In this document: in pieces, positions 26,928-40,466 of the stretch
How positions within the stretch are numbered: position 1 is the stretch's first letter
How the letters are laid out: the number at the start of each line of letters is the position of its first letter
Position numbers and translations under genes: made by a program
The notes under the pieces: model-generated
Seen by the model: only the letters and a program-made list of their open reading frames with translations
Told to the model about the DNA's origin: nothing
Database searches by the model: none
NCBI GenBank assembly: GCA_905250025.1
Contig: CAJNOJ010000001.1
Location: 1,302,001-1,366,000, forward strand
Reading direction: 5' to 3'
DNA from: Adineta ricciae
Lineage: Eukaryota; Rotifera; Eurotatoria; Adinetida; Adinetidae
DNA length: 64,000 bases

Positions 26928-27529
26928 TGAGGTAGATCTAGAAATAATTTATCAAATTAGCGATAAGTATGTAGTACAATGTAATGGCAACGCGTGAAAT
27001 GATGCTTGTGTTGTGTCCCCTTACTTGTCGATGGAATGGGAGCGAATGAAGAAGAGAGAAAAACACAGCAAAGAAGTTCTCTCTTTTTTTTATTACAGCT
27101 CATTTCGTCTGGTCTGTCGTCGTTTTTTTTCCCTTCTTCCACTCTCTTTTTCTCCCTTCCTGTTCCTCATCAGCCATCATTCTTCGAATTCTCTACAAGC
27201 AACTCGACAAGCAGAATTTCATCATCCATACTACTTTTTTCCTGACATTCACATAGCGTTTCCTTTTCTTCTTTCTCGTTTCTGATTCTCAGAAGAGAAA
27301 ATGTGAGCGCAAACAAAAAAACTAGAAATATATATATTAGATAAAATGAGAAGTAAAACTGACGTTACCAGTGACGTCTTTTCATTCCTTTGGCAGCCGT
27401 TGTGTGAATAAATAGGAAATCCAAATAACACCTACTTTTTTTCTTTATTTATAATACAACAACAACAACAGAAAATTGAAAGAACGCGTTTTTTCTCGTC
27501 AACAATAATAGAGAAAGTTCCTTTCTCTC

Positions 27530-30462
27530 CTAGTCGAAAGATCCTGTGACACATCGCACGACATTTCCCTCGCAACTGTAAGGTGTTTTGAGGATGTCTC
27601 TTAGCGAGACTGTCTTCTCTTCACGTTTGGTTACATTGCATGTATCCAAATGATTTGTCTCAAACATATCTTCGGTTTGTTTCTCCTCAGGGATGGCATT
27701 GTCATTGTCATTGATTGTAATCACATTTGCTTGTTCGATTAGTTGTTTTGGTAGCAACATCGTTTCCCCTTCTAATGTTTCGCCAACGAGATACGTTGTG
27801 TTCGATTCAAGTGCGTCCCGATAAGTCGTTTCTAATGCCACTATGCACCGTTTCGAATCTTCAATTATTTTATAATGAGAGGATTTTGGGTACTGAGGTG
27901 TTTTTCGTGCAAGACTCAATCTTAAATTGTCAAGTCGCTGATTGAAATGTGAAGCAACAGATGGAATATATAAAGCCGATTTGCAATATGCCTGAAGCTA
28001 ATGAAAACTTGCTAATAGATATTTTGATTTTGTCGAGAGAAAATTCTTCTTACCTGACGAATTTTATTTCTCATTTTCAAATTGTTATTGATCTGAGCCA
28101 AAAGTAACTCGGCATTTTCGCGTTGATCGAGTACGACATCAATGCGTTTAATCAATGGCAGATTCTTGTTGGAAATCCGTTTGTTTTTCCAATAGTTATA
28201 GATCTTGGTCGACGTCGATGGGTCGTAATCTTGAGGACACTCATAGTTTAGATGAGAGGGATGAATGAATGTATGGAAATCTTCGTAGCATTTTGAAGTC
28301 CACTCGTCAGATTTAAGTTTCTGGCGATGATAAACTGTGAGTGGAATTGAAGGGAATTGACAGGCAGAATCATCGTTAGTGCTGGTAATTAATGTTGAGT
28401 CAGGTTCAGAACGTTGGCGAGCTCCTTGCGAATGTTTGAGACAGTAGGCAGTAAACTGAGAACGTGAAGAAGCCGTTCCGTCGGATGACGTTTGTTGGAC
28501 GTCGAGAAAATAACCAGCCGAAAGACCACAAGTGACCTTCAAGTATAGAAAAAAAAGAAAAGATTCCATAAGCTCGTAAAATCATCGATTATCTATTCAA
28601 GAATTTGCTGTAAAAATACGCTCAGGTTGAAATGGAATGTTTTCGAACACTACGTTGTATGACATGAAGGACTGTGAAAACTAAGATCAAACTCAGTTAG
28701 AAATACATGGCAAATCGAAGGAATGAAGTGGCTTATTAAAATAATCTATTCACTTAAACAGGCAATTAAATCCTACTCAGAAAAGCATGAACTCGTTTAT
28801 GCAATCTCTTTTCTCAAAGGAAAATAGCTATTCTAATCCAATGTATTAATTATGAATATCCAACGTTCGTATGATCATGGTTCCTAGAAATATGAAACCA
28901 AGAAGAACATTAATCAGAAAACAGTGGAATAGAAATGAGGGTGAGGGTGACATTTTTCCTAGCAGCGAAGTCTAAACGAAAAGCATACATGAAATGGTGT
29001 TCGACAGTTTTTATGAGCACATTGAACACAAGCACCTTCAGACGTTGAACACACAACACATCGAAGAGTCCACCGAGCATGTGGAATTTTATCTAAATTT
29101 AATATAGGCTCCTAGAAATATCAACATCTCAATTAGTATTGCCAAAGAGTTTTTTTTCAAATGAATAACTACCATCTTGACGTAATCACCAAATTTTAAT
29201 TCCGGCAGCCAAAGTGCGCATGTTAAATGACACCAAACTGTTCCGCTTGGTGTGCATTTCATTGGCCCGCCAAATCTAAACCGAGCCATTCGGGTCCGAA
29301 AATCGAAATTCAGATTAAAACTACTTTGGGCAAAGTAAGCACGCTGGTCGTCTGACAATTGAACACGGTTTACAAAGCCACGTGCCGTTCGGTATAGATG
29401 ATATTCCATAACAATTCTGATGTACACATGCGTTACATCGCTCACAGAAGACCATTTCATTGCCATCATCAGCGTCAGGTAGTAGACAGATATCACATAC
29501 AATGTCTTCGTCGTCACAAGATTGTTGTTTTAGATGTAAACGTATTTTCTCGGCTGTGTAGTATTCAAGAATGATAATAGCATTTTCGAATTCTTCTTCT
29601 GTTATTTGTCGTTGTTCTACAGAGAATGGAAGAACAAACAGAATTTCTTGAGCCTATGTCGAAACTGAATAGCATACGTCCAGCGATTTTCGTCGATTCA
29701 TTCAATGCCTCGAAGTATTTTAGATCATCATCATCCATGTCATAATCCAGTTCGTGCATGACTACTTTCATTATCAACTGAGTTGAATTTCTAGAATAAG
29801 AGAAAAGATTAGCTGTATCATCCGGGATTTTGCCTTTCAGCGACACAATGGAAGCGTGTTAATCTTACGCATTTAGCATAGAGTAGAAATGTAAATACAT
29901 ACGTTAGTTCCTCATTTTGATCATTTAGATTCGTACTGGATTTCTTTCGTTCGAAGATATTTGGTAATAATCGATAGGGTGTGATCAATGATGTTTGACT
30001 TGCATGATTAGCACAATTATTTGTCGATTGATTCACGGGAATAGTTAATTTATACCATTCAGCTTGTCGATCAGTGACCGTCCAGTACGATGAGTTCATA
30101 TTTAATTTCGCTGTTTTAAAAACCAGTTTATCGATGATTACTGGTGATGAACGTCTTTCTTTCTGATGATTATCGTTCTCTTTCGTTATGTCTGATAGAT
30201 CATCGTTCGTATGAGCATTTTCATTGAGGATAGTGGTTGTTAATGAACTACTCCGTAAGTTCTGTTGAACATTCTTTTGAGCAAAAAGAGAATAGAGTCA
30301 CTGGATGAAACAAAAGAACTCGTTTGATGGAAACTTTACTGTTCGTCGTCGTTGTGATCGTCGATTAGAATATGTCGTTGACGATTGTGAATCAACTCCA
30401 GTGCTACTCGTCGATGACGATTGCGAATCGATTTCTTGGTTGCTGCTATCTGTCATTGGCAT
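27530..30462 (-). CDS. JADE: JADE-family PHD-finger chromatin protein
   Basis: Gene on the minus strand starting at about 30460-30462 (MPMTDSSNQEIDSQSSS, then a basic SNRRSQRRR stretch). The centre encodes a PHD finger at about 29390-29505 (CDICLLPDADDGNEMVFCER, then CNACVHQNCYGI and GTWLCKPC). It is followed by an extended PHD/zinc-knuckle domain (FGGPMKCTPSGTVWCHLTCA, IPHARWTLRCVVC, CAHKNCRTPFHV, VTCGLSAGYFL). This PHD plus extended PHD order matches JADE1/2/3, scaffolds of HBO1 histone acetyltransferase complexes that read histone H3 tails. The C-terminal exons (28540-28012 and 27919-27530) are helical and of low similarity. An intron of about 50 nt interrupts the extended PHD after LLCPK. 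JADE is preferred over BRPF because no bromodomain or PWWP follows. Confidence 0.85.
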
Positions 30463-30600
30463 TGATATTCTTTTCTAATGTTAAAAGTCGATTAGAGGAC
30501 GATTGAAAAAACAGTTATACCTTTGTTTCGATGGTAGATTTTAGAATTTGGGTATGTAAAGACATCAGAAAGAAGATTTAATCGATTAGAATTGTAATTA

Positions 30601-31010
30601 TCATATAAATGTAGATAAACAAAGAAAAGAAAATCTAGAAAAATGATAAACCGATATTGTACTTTGTAAGATTTCGGACAACCAATTATTAAGATAATGA
30701 GAACGGCGTGGTCCCAACGATTTGACTATGTATAGAAAACGAAACCAATTGGTATCATTCAGATGGTGAAAATTTCCCGCTGATTCATAGAACCATTCTA
30801 TCAACTAAAGCTCTTGACTTTGAAGTGTATATTGTTCTTGTCGGATGTGTAAACAAATATAATCCTTCGAATAGTTCGATTCACAAGAACTGCTTGTTGA
30901 TCGGCTCTCAAATATGACCTTCAAAGGATTTCTATTACATCGTTCGAACTCTGGACAACAGTATAGAAACCATTTGCAGATCGACTAGAACATATCAGCG
31001 TTTCTCGATT
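30601..31010 (-). pseudogene. Unassigned protein-like segment with an in-frame stop
   Basis: On the minus strand a reading frame runs from about 31000 to 30610 and looks protein-coding: ICKWFLYCCPEFERCNRNP, YICLHIRQEQ, then an in-frame TAG at about 30807-30809, and WFYESAGNFHHLNDTNWF onward. The frame is the same on both sides of the stop and no ATG precedes it. A short ATG exon near 31080 with a possible donor exists, but it joins in the wrong phase. It could be a decayed gene, an alternative exon of a neighbour, or chance. I recognise no family. Confidence 0.3.
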
Positions 31011-31177
31011 TGAATCGTTCTATTCGATTCTTCATTCACAAGATTTACTTTCCTGAACTGGTTTTTATGGCGTTGATTTTCAAAAACAAAGACATTTAAC
31101 GATGATCATCCTTTGATTTTTTATTCTTTTTCGCGTTTATACTGTTTTTATAACAACAAGAAACAAAAAAGTTAGAT

Positions 31178-32490
31178 TTAGTAAGCAATATCATAATCAA
31201 GATAATCACTGTCGAAGTGATGTACTCGCACGAGACCATCTTCACCACCACTGGCATAACTGAAAACGAACGTATACAAGATGAGAAATGAAAGGGAGAC
31301 GAAATGAACGAACCTTTTTCCATCGGGATGAATAGCGATTGTGTTTATGGGTCCAAAATGACCTTTGACTCGGGCAAATTCTTCTTCGAATATCAAGTGG
31401 AAAAACCGGGCTTCGAATTTACCTGTTTGAACAGAAGTTTGGGTGACCTAAGGAAAGATTTCCATCTTGAGGGTACGAATAAATCGGAAGAAGATCGTCG
31501 CTTACTTCGATAGCTTCTTGACCACCGCCAAGTATGACATGATCTTTCAACGGGGAAATGGCAGCCGAATTGATTGGTCGTTCGGTGACATATGTTTTCA
31601 AATGATCTAATGTTTCGATATCAAATAACTAGAATAAAACAAGATGGTTTCTTTTTTTTAAAATATGCATTCGTCGAGTTTAACCTTAGCTGTGTTATCT
31701 TTGGATGAAGAAATTAAGAAGGACATATCCTTGTTAGTTTGTAAATCCATAATTTGTCCGCCATGTGGTTTCTCTCTTCGAACTTCGTCCATACTCTAAA
31801 TATTGAAGATAGTTTCCATCTCGTCCATTCAAATCGATATTTACTTTGAGATCCCATTGAACAAGTTCACCGTTATCATGGCCAGTAACGATAAATTCAT
31901 CTAATGTACCCCATAAACTACTTGTTACTTTTCGAAGTTGTTTTTGTGTTATATTAATACGAGCCGATGCACCTTCACTGGCTACAGGTAGGAGATCACA
32001 ACATCAAAAACTATCGAAATGGTCAATTAGTGAATACATACGTCGCGCTCTGATATCGACTACGTACATTTCGCACGGCTTGCCCATGACATCGTCGTTT
32101 GTGTATAAAATTCTATTTCCATCGTAGCTGAACGCGCAACAACGGCTTGGTGCTTCGAGTTTGAAAATATTACGTTCGCGTCCTGTTTGAACATCCCAAA
32201 GTCGAACAGTACTATCAGCAGATGCAGATACAAATGCTGTCGTATCCCAATTAACATCTATTGTCCAGACGGAACCGTTATGTCCATTATACGATCCCAA
32301 ACGTTCTCCGTTGACGGAATACCATACCGATGGAATTTTATCTTTACCGGCTGAAAATAAAAGATCACCTTCGCGATTGTAGCAAATTTTGGTTAATGAA
32401 CGTTCATGCCCATGAAGAACAATTGGTTTCTAATCATCAAACATGAACTTATCAGAATTATTCTCTGTTCAAGTTGTTCGCGCTTACCAT
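31178..32490 (-). CDS. EIF3I: Eukaryotic translation initiation factor 3 subunit I
   Basis: WD40-repeat protein matching eIF3i along its length. It contains [20 protein letters not shown] at the N terminus, [29 protein letters not shown], the [11 protein letters not shown] and [10 protein letters not shown] blocks, [20 protein letters not shown], and the C terminus [20 protein letters not shown]. The subunit is a beta-propeller in the eIF3 complex, which loads mRNA on the 40S ribosome. The coding part of exon 1 is only the ATG at 32488-32490. It is followed by a 58-nt intron (32430-32487), and exon 2 opens with AAACCA, giving MKP as in other eIF3i proteins. Other introns are about 50-60 nt. 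Stop at 31178. Confidence 0.95.
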
Positions 32491-32896
32491 GATGATAAAT
32501 AGACAATAGATCGAATGTTATTTATCTAGAAATAAAACTAGAAGTTACAGTCGATGAAAAATAAGGTGGTAGTCACAGGGATTTTTTATTTCGAAAATGA
32601 CAGAAAAATAAAATCAGATTAGACTAGTGTTGTTGAGAATATAGGTGTGATATAGAAGGAAAGAAAAGAATATTATGAAAGACGGCTACTACTAAATAAC
32701 TGCAATCAACGTGGTATGTGTTATTACGCAATTTTCTACTAACAGAATTGCGCAAAGTATTCGTCATCAAATCAAGTTTTCGATTGTCTAATTCTATGAG
32801 CGATTAAAATGTTAAATATATATGATCTACTAGAAGCAAGTGTGTCTTCTGACTTTCTATCTAAAAGATAATTTTTGAAAGGCAAATATTCGTGGT
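32491..32896. other. Short intergenic region between GPI and eIF3i
   Basis: AT-rich and without a coding signal. It should contain the eIF3i promoter and the 3' UTR of the isomerase gene, since both are transcribed leftward. Confidence 0.5.
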
Positions 32897-34675
<1,779 letters not shown>

Positions 34676-34843
34676 GTTCGCTTTCGTTTATCTACAATGA
34701 TAAACAATCTGTTTCATGTATAATTACAAACACGATTATTATTCTATAATGGTCGAAAATATATCTGACCAAAGAAGACATACGAAATAGAGAGAAAAAA
34801 GAAAGCAATGACATTACAGAGTAGATTATAAAACAAAGACTTG

Positions 34844-37800
34844 TCATCTGACACGATCAAGTTTGGCGACTTTACATGCAATATCGATAAGAAAATTATG
34901 TCGGTCACAATCATCATAATAACCGTACAAATTCAGTGTTGAATGTATCCAACGTGAATGTTCGTCGGTAAATTGACAATTAATCGAAGGTAAAATTTCA
35001 GAAATAAGCGAAAGAATAAATTGAAATAATGATGTCGATTGAAATTCAATATTTGCCACGGATTGCTTTGATGGAATCCACTTCTTAACTATTGTGCTGT
35101 TAGTAGATGATGAACGTAAACGTTTCGTCGAATTGGATTGATCGTTTTCATCGAGTGTGCGTTTGTCGGTTGACGACGATGTAATCGAACTGAATGAAGA
35201 ATCGGAATCGAATGGTGCCGAAGGAGAATGAACGTTTTCCATGTTATTACTCGTTCCATTCAATGTCGATGGTAATTGAGCTAAACAAGGAAACTAAACA
35301 CAGTCCAACGTGGCAAATTCAGCTACTTACCATCTGTATTCGGTTGGAGATGGTTGTTCATTTTTAGAATTTGAGTGGCTGTGTGTGATGTAAAACGACT
35401 TTTCACACGGTTGGTATCGGTGATTAGCTTATTGAGTTCATCGATCATTTGACCGTTACCGATGGTAGAGTGATCGGTTCGCTTGACGGATTTTCGTGAG
35501 ATGATTTTAATAGTTTTTCGTTTTTTCGGAATTTTGATTTGAATATTAGCTTGTTGAAATGCTTGTTGACATTTCGATTGAAATGTTTCGTTTGCATCAT
35601 CGTCATCACGTTTCTCATGCAGAATTTGACACCAAACTTCTTCGAAATAATGTTTGATGTTTTGAACGGTGCAAGTCGAATCTTTCAAGACATGTGTACG
35701 TTGTTCATCTAGTAATTTCTTTTTCCAAAGTTCACTGATTAAATTCGTTGAACGATTATTTCGAACACGACGTTCGAAGAGATAACGGAATGGTAATGTC
35801 CGAGTGTAAGGATAACCAAACGGGTGGATTTGATATTTTTCAAGTGAGGAAACCAGTACCGGTGATAGCACAGGTAAACGCGAACAAAACACAAGAACAG
35901 TTGGAGAAGATTGAGCTTGAAGTTTTTGACTAAAATGATTTTCAATCCAAGTGAGAAAGATTTGAGGCGTCAAATGACCCAGTTCATTATAGGAATCCTT
36001 GCCATCGGTGATAGTATTATCGCGAAGTGAAAGCGGAAAAATAAAATAGGGCTCCGTCATCTGGCCAGTACTGGAAAATGCGTAGAGAACAGTGACCTTA
36101 GGAGTTAAATTCATCGGTCGCAATTCGTTCCATTCAGGTAACTGAAGTACAGTCGATTTCTTTGTCAAAGGAAATTCGAATGTATCGATAGTCCACAATT
36201 GCGTCTACAAATACATATGTACTTTGTAGCCAAGTTATGACAAACGACACTACTTACGCTCTCTTGATTCAGTTTATGTTCGCGAAGATATTGATGAAAG
36301 TCGTCGTGTAGTTGGTCGACGTCGATGACTGACTCGTTATCAAATTGAATTTGATGAATGTCTTCGAATGCACGCCAAAAGATGCCCGGTGACTGTAGAT
36401 CACAACTACGAATTGAGCCCATACTTCCATTAGCACACATATTCATCGAACGTTTGCGCGTAATAATGCCAGTTAATTGGTAGATTTCTCGTAAAAACAA
36501 TTGCTTTGCACATGGCCAGAAGTACAACGAACGTAAATGGCGAAGCCAATCGACTGTCGATTGTGATTGCATGAATGCGTTCAACTGAACCAAATGTGAA
36601 CCAGTCATCAATGATGAATTCGATTTGTATGAAAGGCAATATTTTAAATAATCCAGTTTCACCCCGCCTAAACATTTACTTGCACGGGAAATCGACAGCT
36701 GCCGTTGAAGAACGTAGGATAGAATTTGCTCGGGAGTTAACCCACTTGGTGGATCAGTCATCATCATCGACGAGGACAATTTCTTTTTATTACCTGTAGG
36801 AGAAACAAAATGTAACGCATAAATAAGTATGGGTACATTCATACGAGACGTCGTTACCTGTTTTCACAAGTATTTTTTTCTTTTTCTTCTTCGGTACGAT
36901 TAATGGCGCTGCTGCTCGCGTTGATAGCAAATACAATTCATCGCCGTCTCGCCAAAGAGGCGTTCCTTTAAAGATCTGACATATTTGCTCATTTTGCTTC
37001 AGTGTTCGTAATGAACACCAAATGGTATAAATGATTCGTTTTAAATCATTAGCCGGTTTGAAACACATCTTTTCCACGCGATTCGTTTCAGAATATCGTT
37101 GATCGAATAGAGAGAAGATCGGTGTAAGAATATGAATCAAATAATAATTCAAATCGATCGTTACTAACTCAACATTGGACTTTTGGCATAAAACATCAAT
37201 ATCAGGTGTGAGAAGAGTCATTCGAGGATCGATAAGAATGGCACTAAAATACAATTTTCCTCATTAACAAATGACATCCGAAAACAGATCTGTATAAACG
37301 TACCTATTATTCGATCTATTGGGCAAAGAAATAAAATCTTCGAACCATTGTTGCATAGTTTCGTAACTGATATCTCCTGTTGGTGTTTGGACGATTCGTG
37401 TAAACTCTGATGATGGAAAATTGTTTTTTAAACATCGCACCTGCTTACAGACGATTAATTGATTCGAAAACTTTCCACTTGGTGTCAATGCGAATATGCA
37501 ATGCATACGTGTTGTATGTCTTTTGTTTCTCGCTGATAAACGGGTTACGCCATCATCTAAAATCAATGTATCTACTGCGCCTTCCACGTCATTGCCAGAT
37601 GGACGAATGGAGATGGAAAATAAGAACCAGATTTGATCGAAATTGTTAAAGGATTGGCCAATATTATTTTCTGCTGTTAGGTTTTCGATCGAATCAGTTA
37701 ACTCCGCAAGTGATTGAATGTTCCACGAATGAACCGAATACTGTTTGAAGTAGTTCTTAAAATCATCGTGATCTTTTTCAAATAACTTCAACCAGCGAGA

Positions 37801-38431
37801 GAATGAACGTATGGATGGACAACTCGGATAAAATCGTTTGAATGAGGTATATAAGATTGCAAGTGGATCATCAAAACCTTTGTGTGCAAGTTTTAAGGCA
37901 AATGTTCGACATTCATTCCAAGTAATTTCATTAATATTTAAACTACTCAAAGGAGGAAGAATAGATTGATGAATGTACTTATCAAATAAGTTCGGTGTTA
38001 ACGGTGTGCATACTTGAGACCAATCAACTCTAAATTATAATAAATTACATTGAAATATGGGAAAAGAAATTTAATCTCTCTTACTCCGATAATTGTTTAT
38101 CCATCGTTTGATTCTGCGTTTTCCTTTGTTTATTGGTAAAGAATATATAAACCAATAATGATTTGATAGTAAAGGATCAAATGTAACGTGGTTATAGATG
38201 TCGCTCGACAAAGAAAAAACAACATACAACCTACGTATATACATCATTTTCATATTGAATCATAAGTTCTATTCTATTGATTCCCTTTTCATGTAGCTCG
38301 AACGTGAATCCGTCAAGCGAAAGAAGATCATCCGTTCTTACAGCACTGATTACGCCGTATTTCATCCGAAGTCTACCATGAAGTTTCTCAAATAATGATA
38401 AATATATATTTTCTTTCACGTCTACATACAC
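34844..38431 (-). CDS. Tandem pogo/CENP-B-like transposase-derived protein
   Basis: Multi-exon gene with two transposase-like units in one reading frame. Unit 1 (about 38030-36860) begins with a CENP-B/Tc5-type helix-turn-helix (ITWNECRTFALKLAHKGFDD, SFSRWLKLFEKDHDDF). A DDE_1-like domain follows, with NFDQIW, MHCIFALTPSGKFSN, YETMQQWFEDF, AILIDPRMTLLTPDIDVLC and NVELVTIDLNYYLIHILTP. Unit 2 (36795-35323) starts with a pipsqueak-type HTH (LTPEQILSYVLQRQLSISRA) and carries WTIDTF, VTVLYAFSSTGQMTEPYFIF, FLTWIENHF and TVLVFCSRLPVL, then a basic KKRKT stretch. The second aspartate of unit 2 is replaced (VFCS). Exons at 38431-38075 can be joined in frame but their domain is unknown, so the gene may start nearer 38030. 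Splice junctions read cleanly. No terminal inverted repeats were seen. A domesticated host gene is likely. Confidence 0.7.
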
Positions 38432-38821
38432 ACGTACACGAATAAATATATATTTTCAAAGAAAACGAAGCGGATAAGTAACATACGATATACAACAACC
38501 AAGAAGAAAAAGAAACCGGTAAATGATGAAGTTCAAAAACAAATGTAGAGATAGAAACTTTTTTTTTTCAATGATTTTGGTTTGAAAAGACAGGTATCAC
38601 ATCGAGACAAAAGGAGTACAAAGGAACATACACGCACAGTTGACAAAACGATATTAAAATATAAAAACAAGAAAAGAAAAAGTGATCGACCAAAAATCTT
38701 TTTATATTTTGTTTTTTTCTAAACTCTCTTTAGTGAAAGATCTTTCACAACTGGATTATTGAAAATAGAAATCTTTTTTTATGTTCGTCTTGATATTGTT
38801 TACGTTCGAACTTTCTCAAAG
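38432..38821. other. Intergenic region between RXR and the transposase-derived gene
   Basis: AT-rich, with poly-T and poly-A tracts and no coding signal. It probably comprises the RXR 3' UTR and the promoter of the next leftward gene. Confidence 0.45.
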
Positions 38822-40466
38822 TTAGCGATTTCGAATCATATTCATAATATCCGTGTCCGGTGATCGACCTGCACCATTGAAGAATAGATTTTCGATACCT
38901 TTGATACACCAGCCACGGATGGGCGGCATACGAAGAAGTAATTTAGCGAAACGCGCAACGTCATCACTGTGAACCTTTTTGCAATAAGATGCTAATGACA
39001 TGCAGACTTTTTCGCGTAATTCGGATATGCGAGTTGTATCGAGAACATCCTTCGCATCTAAAAAGAAGGAAGAGTATTTGGTTTTTTTTTCATTTCAAAT
39101 CGACAGTATGCTATCGCCATACCAGGATCAAAGAGAAAGATGGCCTTGAGACATGTGATCTCAACTTTGTCGACATTTAATTCGCGTAGAATTGTAACGA
39201 CATCATGGTACAGACGGGTGATAAAGAACTGAAGAGATTGATCAACAGCTGTGTGTGGGCGAATATATGAGCCATCCTAAATGAAGGATATTTTCAGAAA
39301 AAAAAATGTCCTGTAGAGAAATGTGAACACTAACGGATAAGATTAAACCACAATCGGGTGCCATAATCGAACGATAAGCCAGTGAGCAGCATAGAATATC
39401 TCGCCATGATGCTCGAACAAGTGCGACTTGATCATCGATTGAAAGAGTGGCAAAATGAGGCACACGCTTAGCCCATTCGGTTAATTGAGACAGTTGAGCA
39501 CTAGTTGTTGATAAAAGTCGATCGTAGGAACACTCCTCTTCATGAAATGAACTGATTTTCGGTTCGACATATAACTCTGCTGTAATCAGTTTCTCGATTA
39601 ACATCTCATCATCGCCTCCCGCACCAAGACCCATGTTGACATGATCACTGCCTGTGCTAGCAGTTGGCGATGAAGGTGATTCGCCTTCGCCAATACCCAT
39701 CTTTTGTCGTTCATCTTGAACCGCTACAACACCAGAAAATGAAAAAAACAGTCGAAATTGTGTCTAAATAACAAATTATTTCATTCATGTTACCTTCTCG
39801 TTTCATGCCAACAGCCAGACATTTCTGATATCGGCAATATTGACAGCGATTCCGTTGTCGTTTATCAATGATGCAATCTCGGTTATCTCGGCAAGAATAG
39901 GTTAAGTCTTTACGAACAGTACGCTTGAAAAATCCTTTACAACCTTCGCAACTACATTAAAAAGCAATGAAAATAATCAAAATGATGTTGCTTTTTTTTT
40001 GAAGAGCGTACCTATGAACTCCATAGTGTTTGCCCGATGCTTTATCTCCGCAAATAACGCAAGCGTAACGCGATGCGCCAGCAGTGCCACTTGTCGACGC
40101 TGTTGGGGTCGAGCCGGTTGATGAATTTGAATTACCATCAATACCACTAAATGGGCCACCGGACGACATTGGTACTAAAGAGAACGTTATATGGCTTCTT
40201 ACGTAACGGAAAAGATTGTTTTTTGCTGAAATTACCCGGACTCAATGATGTTGGTGAATCTGCGCTTGATCCGCTCGAATAATTCGAATTTCCGCTTGTA
40301 TGTTGAACACCGTTTGGCATTTGATTTGTGACATCCATTGGTGGCGAAAATGCCCCATTGTCACCATAACTAAAACCTAGAAGGAAAAACAACACGAAAA
40401 CGGAGGTTGATCATGTGTTTTGTTTTTCTTTTCTAGAAAAGATCACGTACAACTTGATTCGGACAT
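38822..40466 (-). CDS. RXR: Retinoid X receptor (RXR/USP) nuclear receptor
   Basis: Ligand-regulated transcription factor of the NR2B group. It starts at ATG 40464-40466 (MSESSC), spliced to [14 protein letters not shown] Ser/Thr-rich A/B region is followed by the C4 DNA-binding domain ([16 protein letters not shown] at about 40015-40065; [11 protein letters not shown] near 39840-39875) and [14 protein letters not shown], identical in pattern to RXR. The ligand-binding domain opens with [11 protein letters not shown] and [20 protein letters not shown]. It continues through [15 protein letters not shown] and [16 protein letters not shown] and ends at 38822. The last residues are [20 protein letters not shown] and then RNR. 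Where other RXRs have the AF-2 core FLMEML, this protein has DIMNMI, so the coactivator charge-clamp glutamate is absent. RXR normally heterodimerises with other nuclear receptors. Confidence 0.95.
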
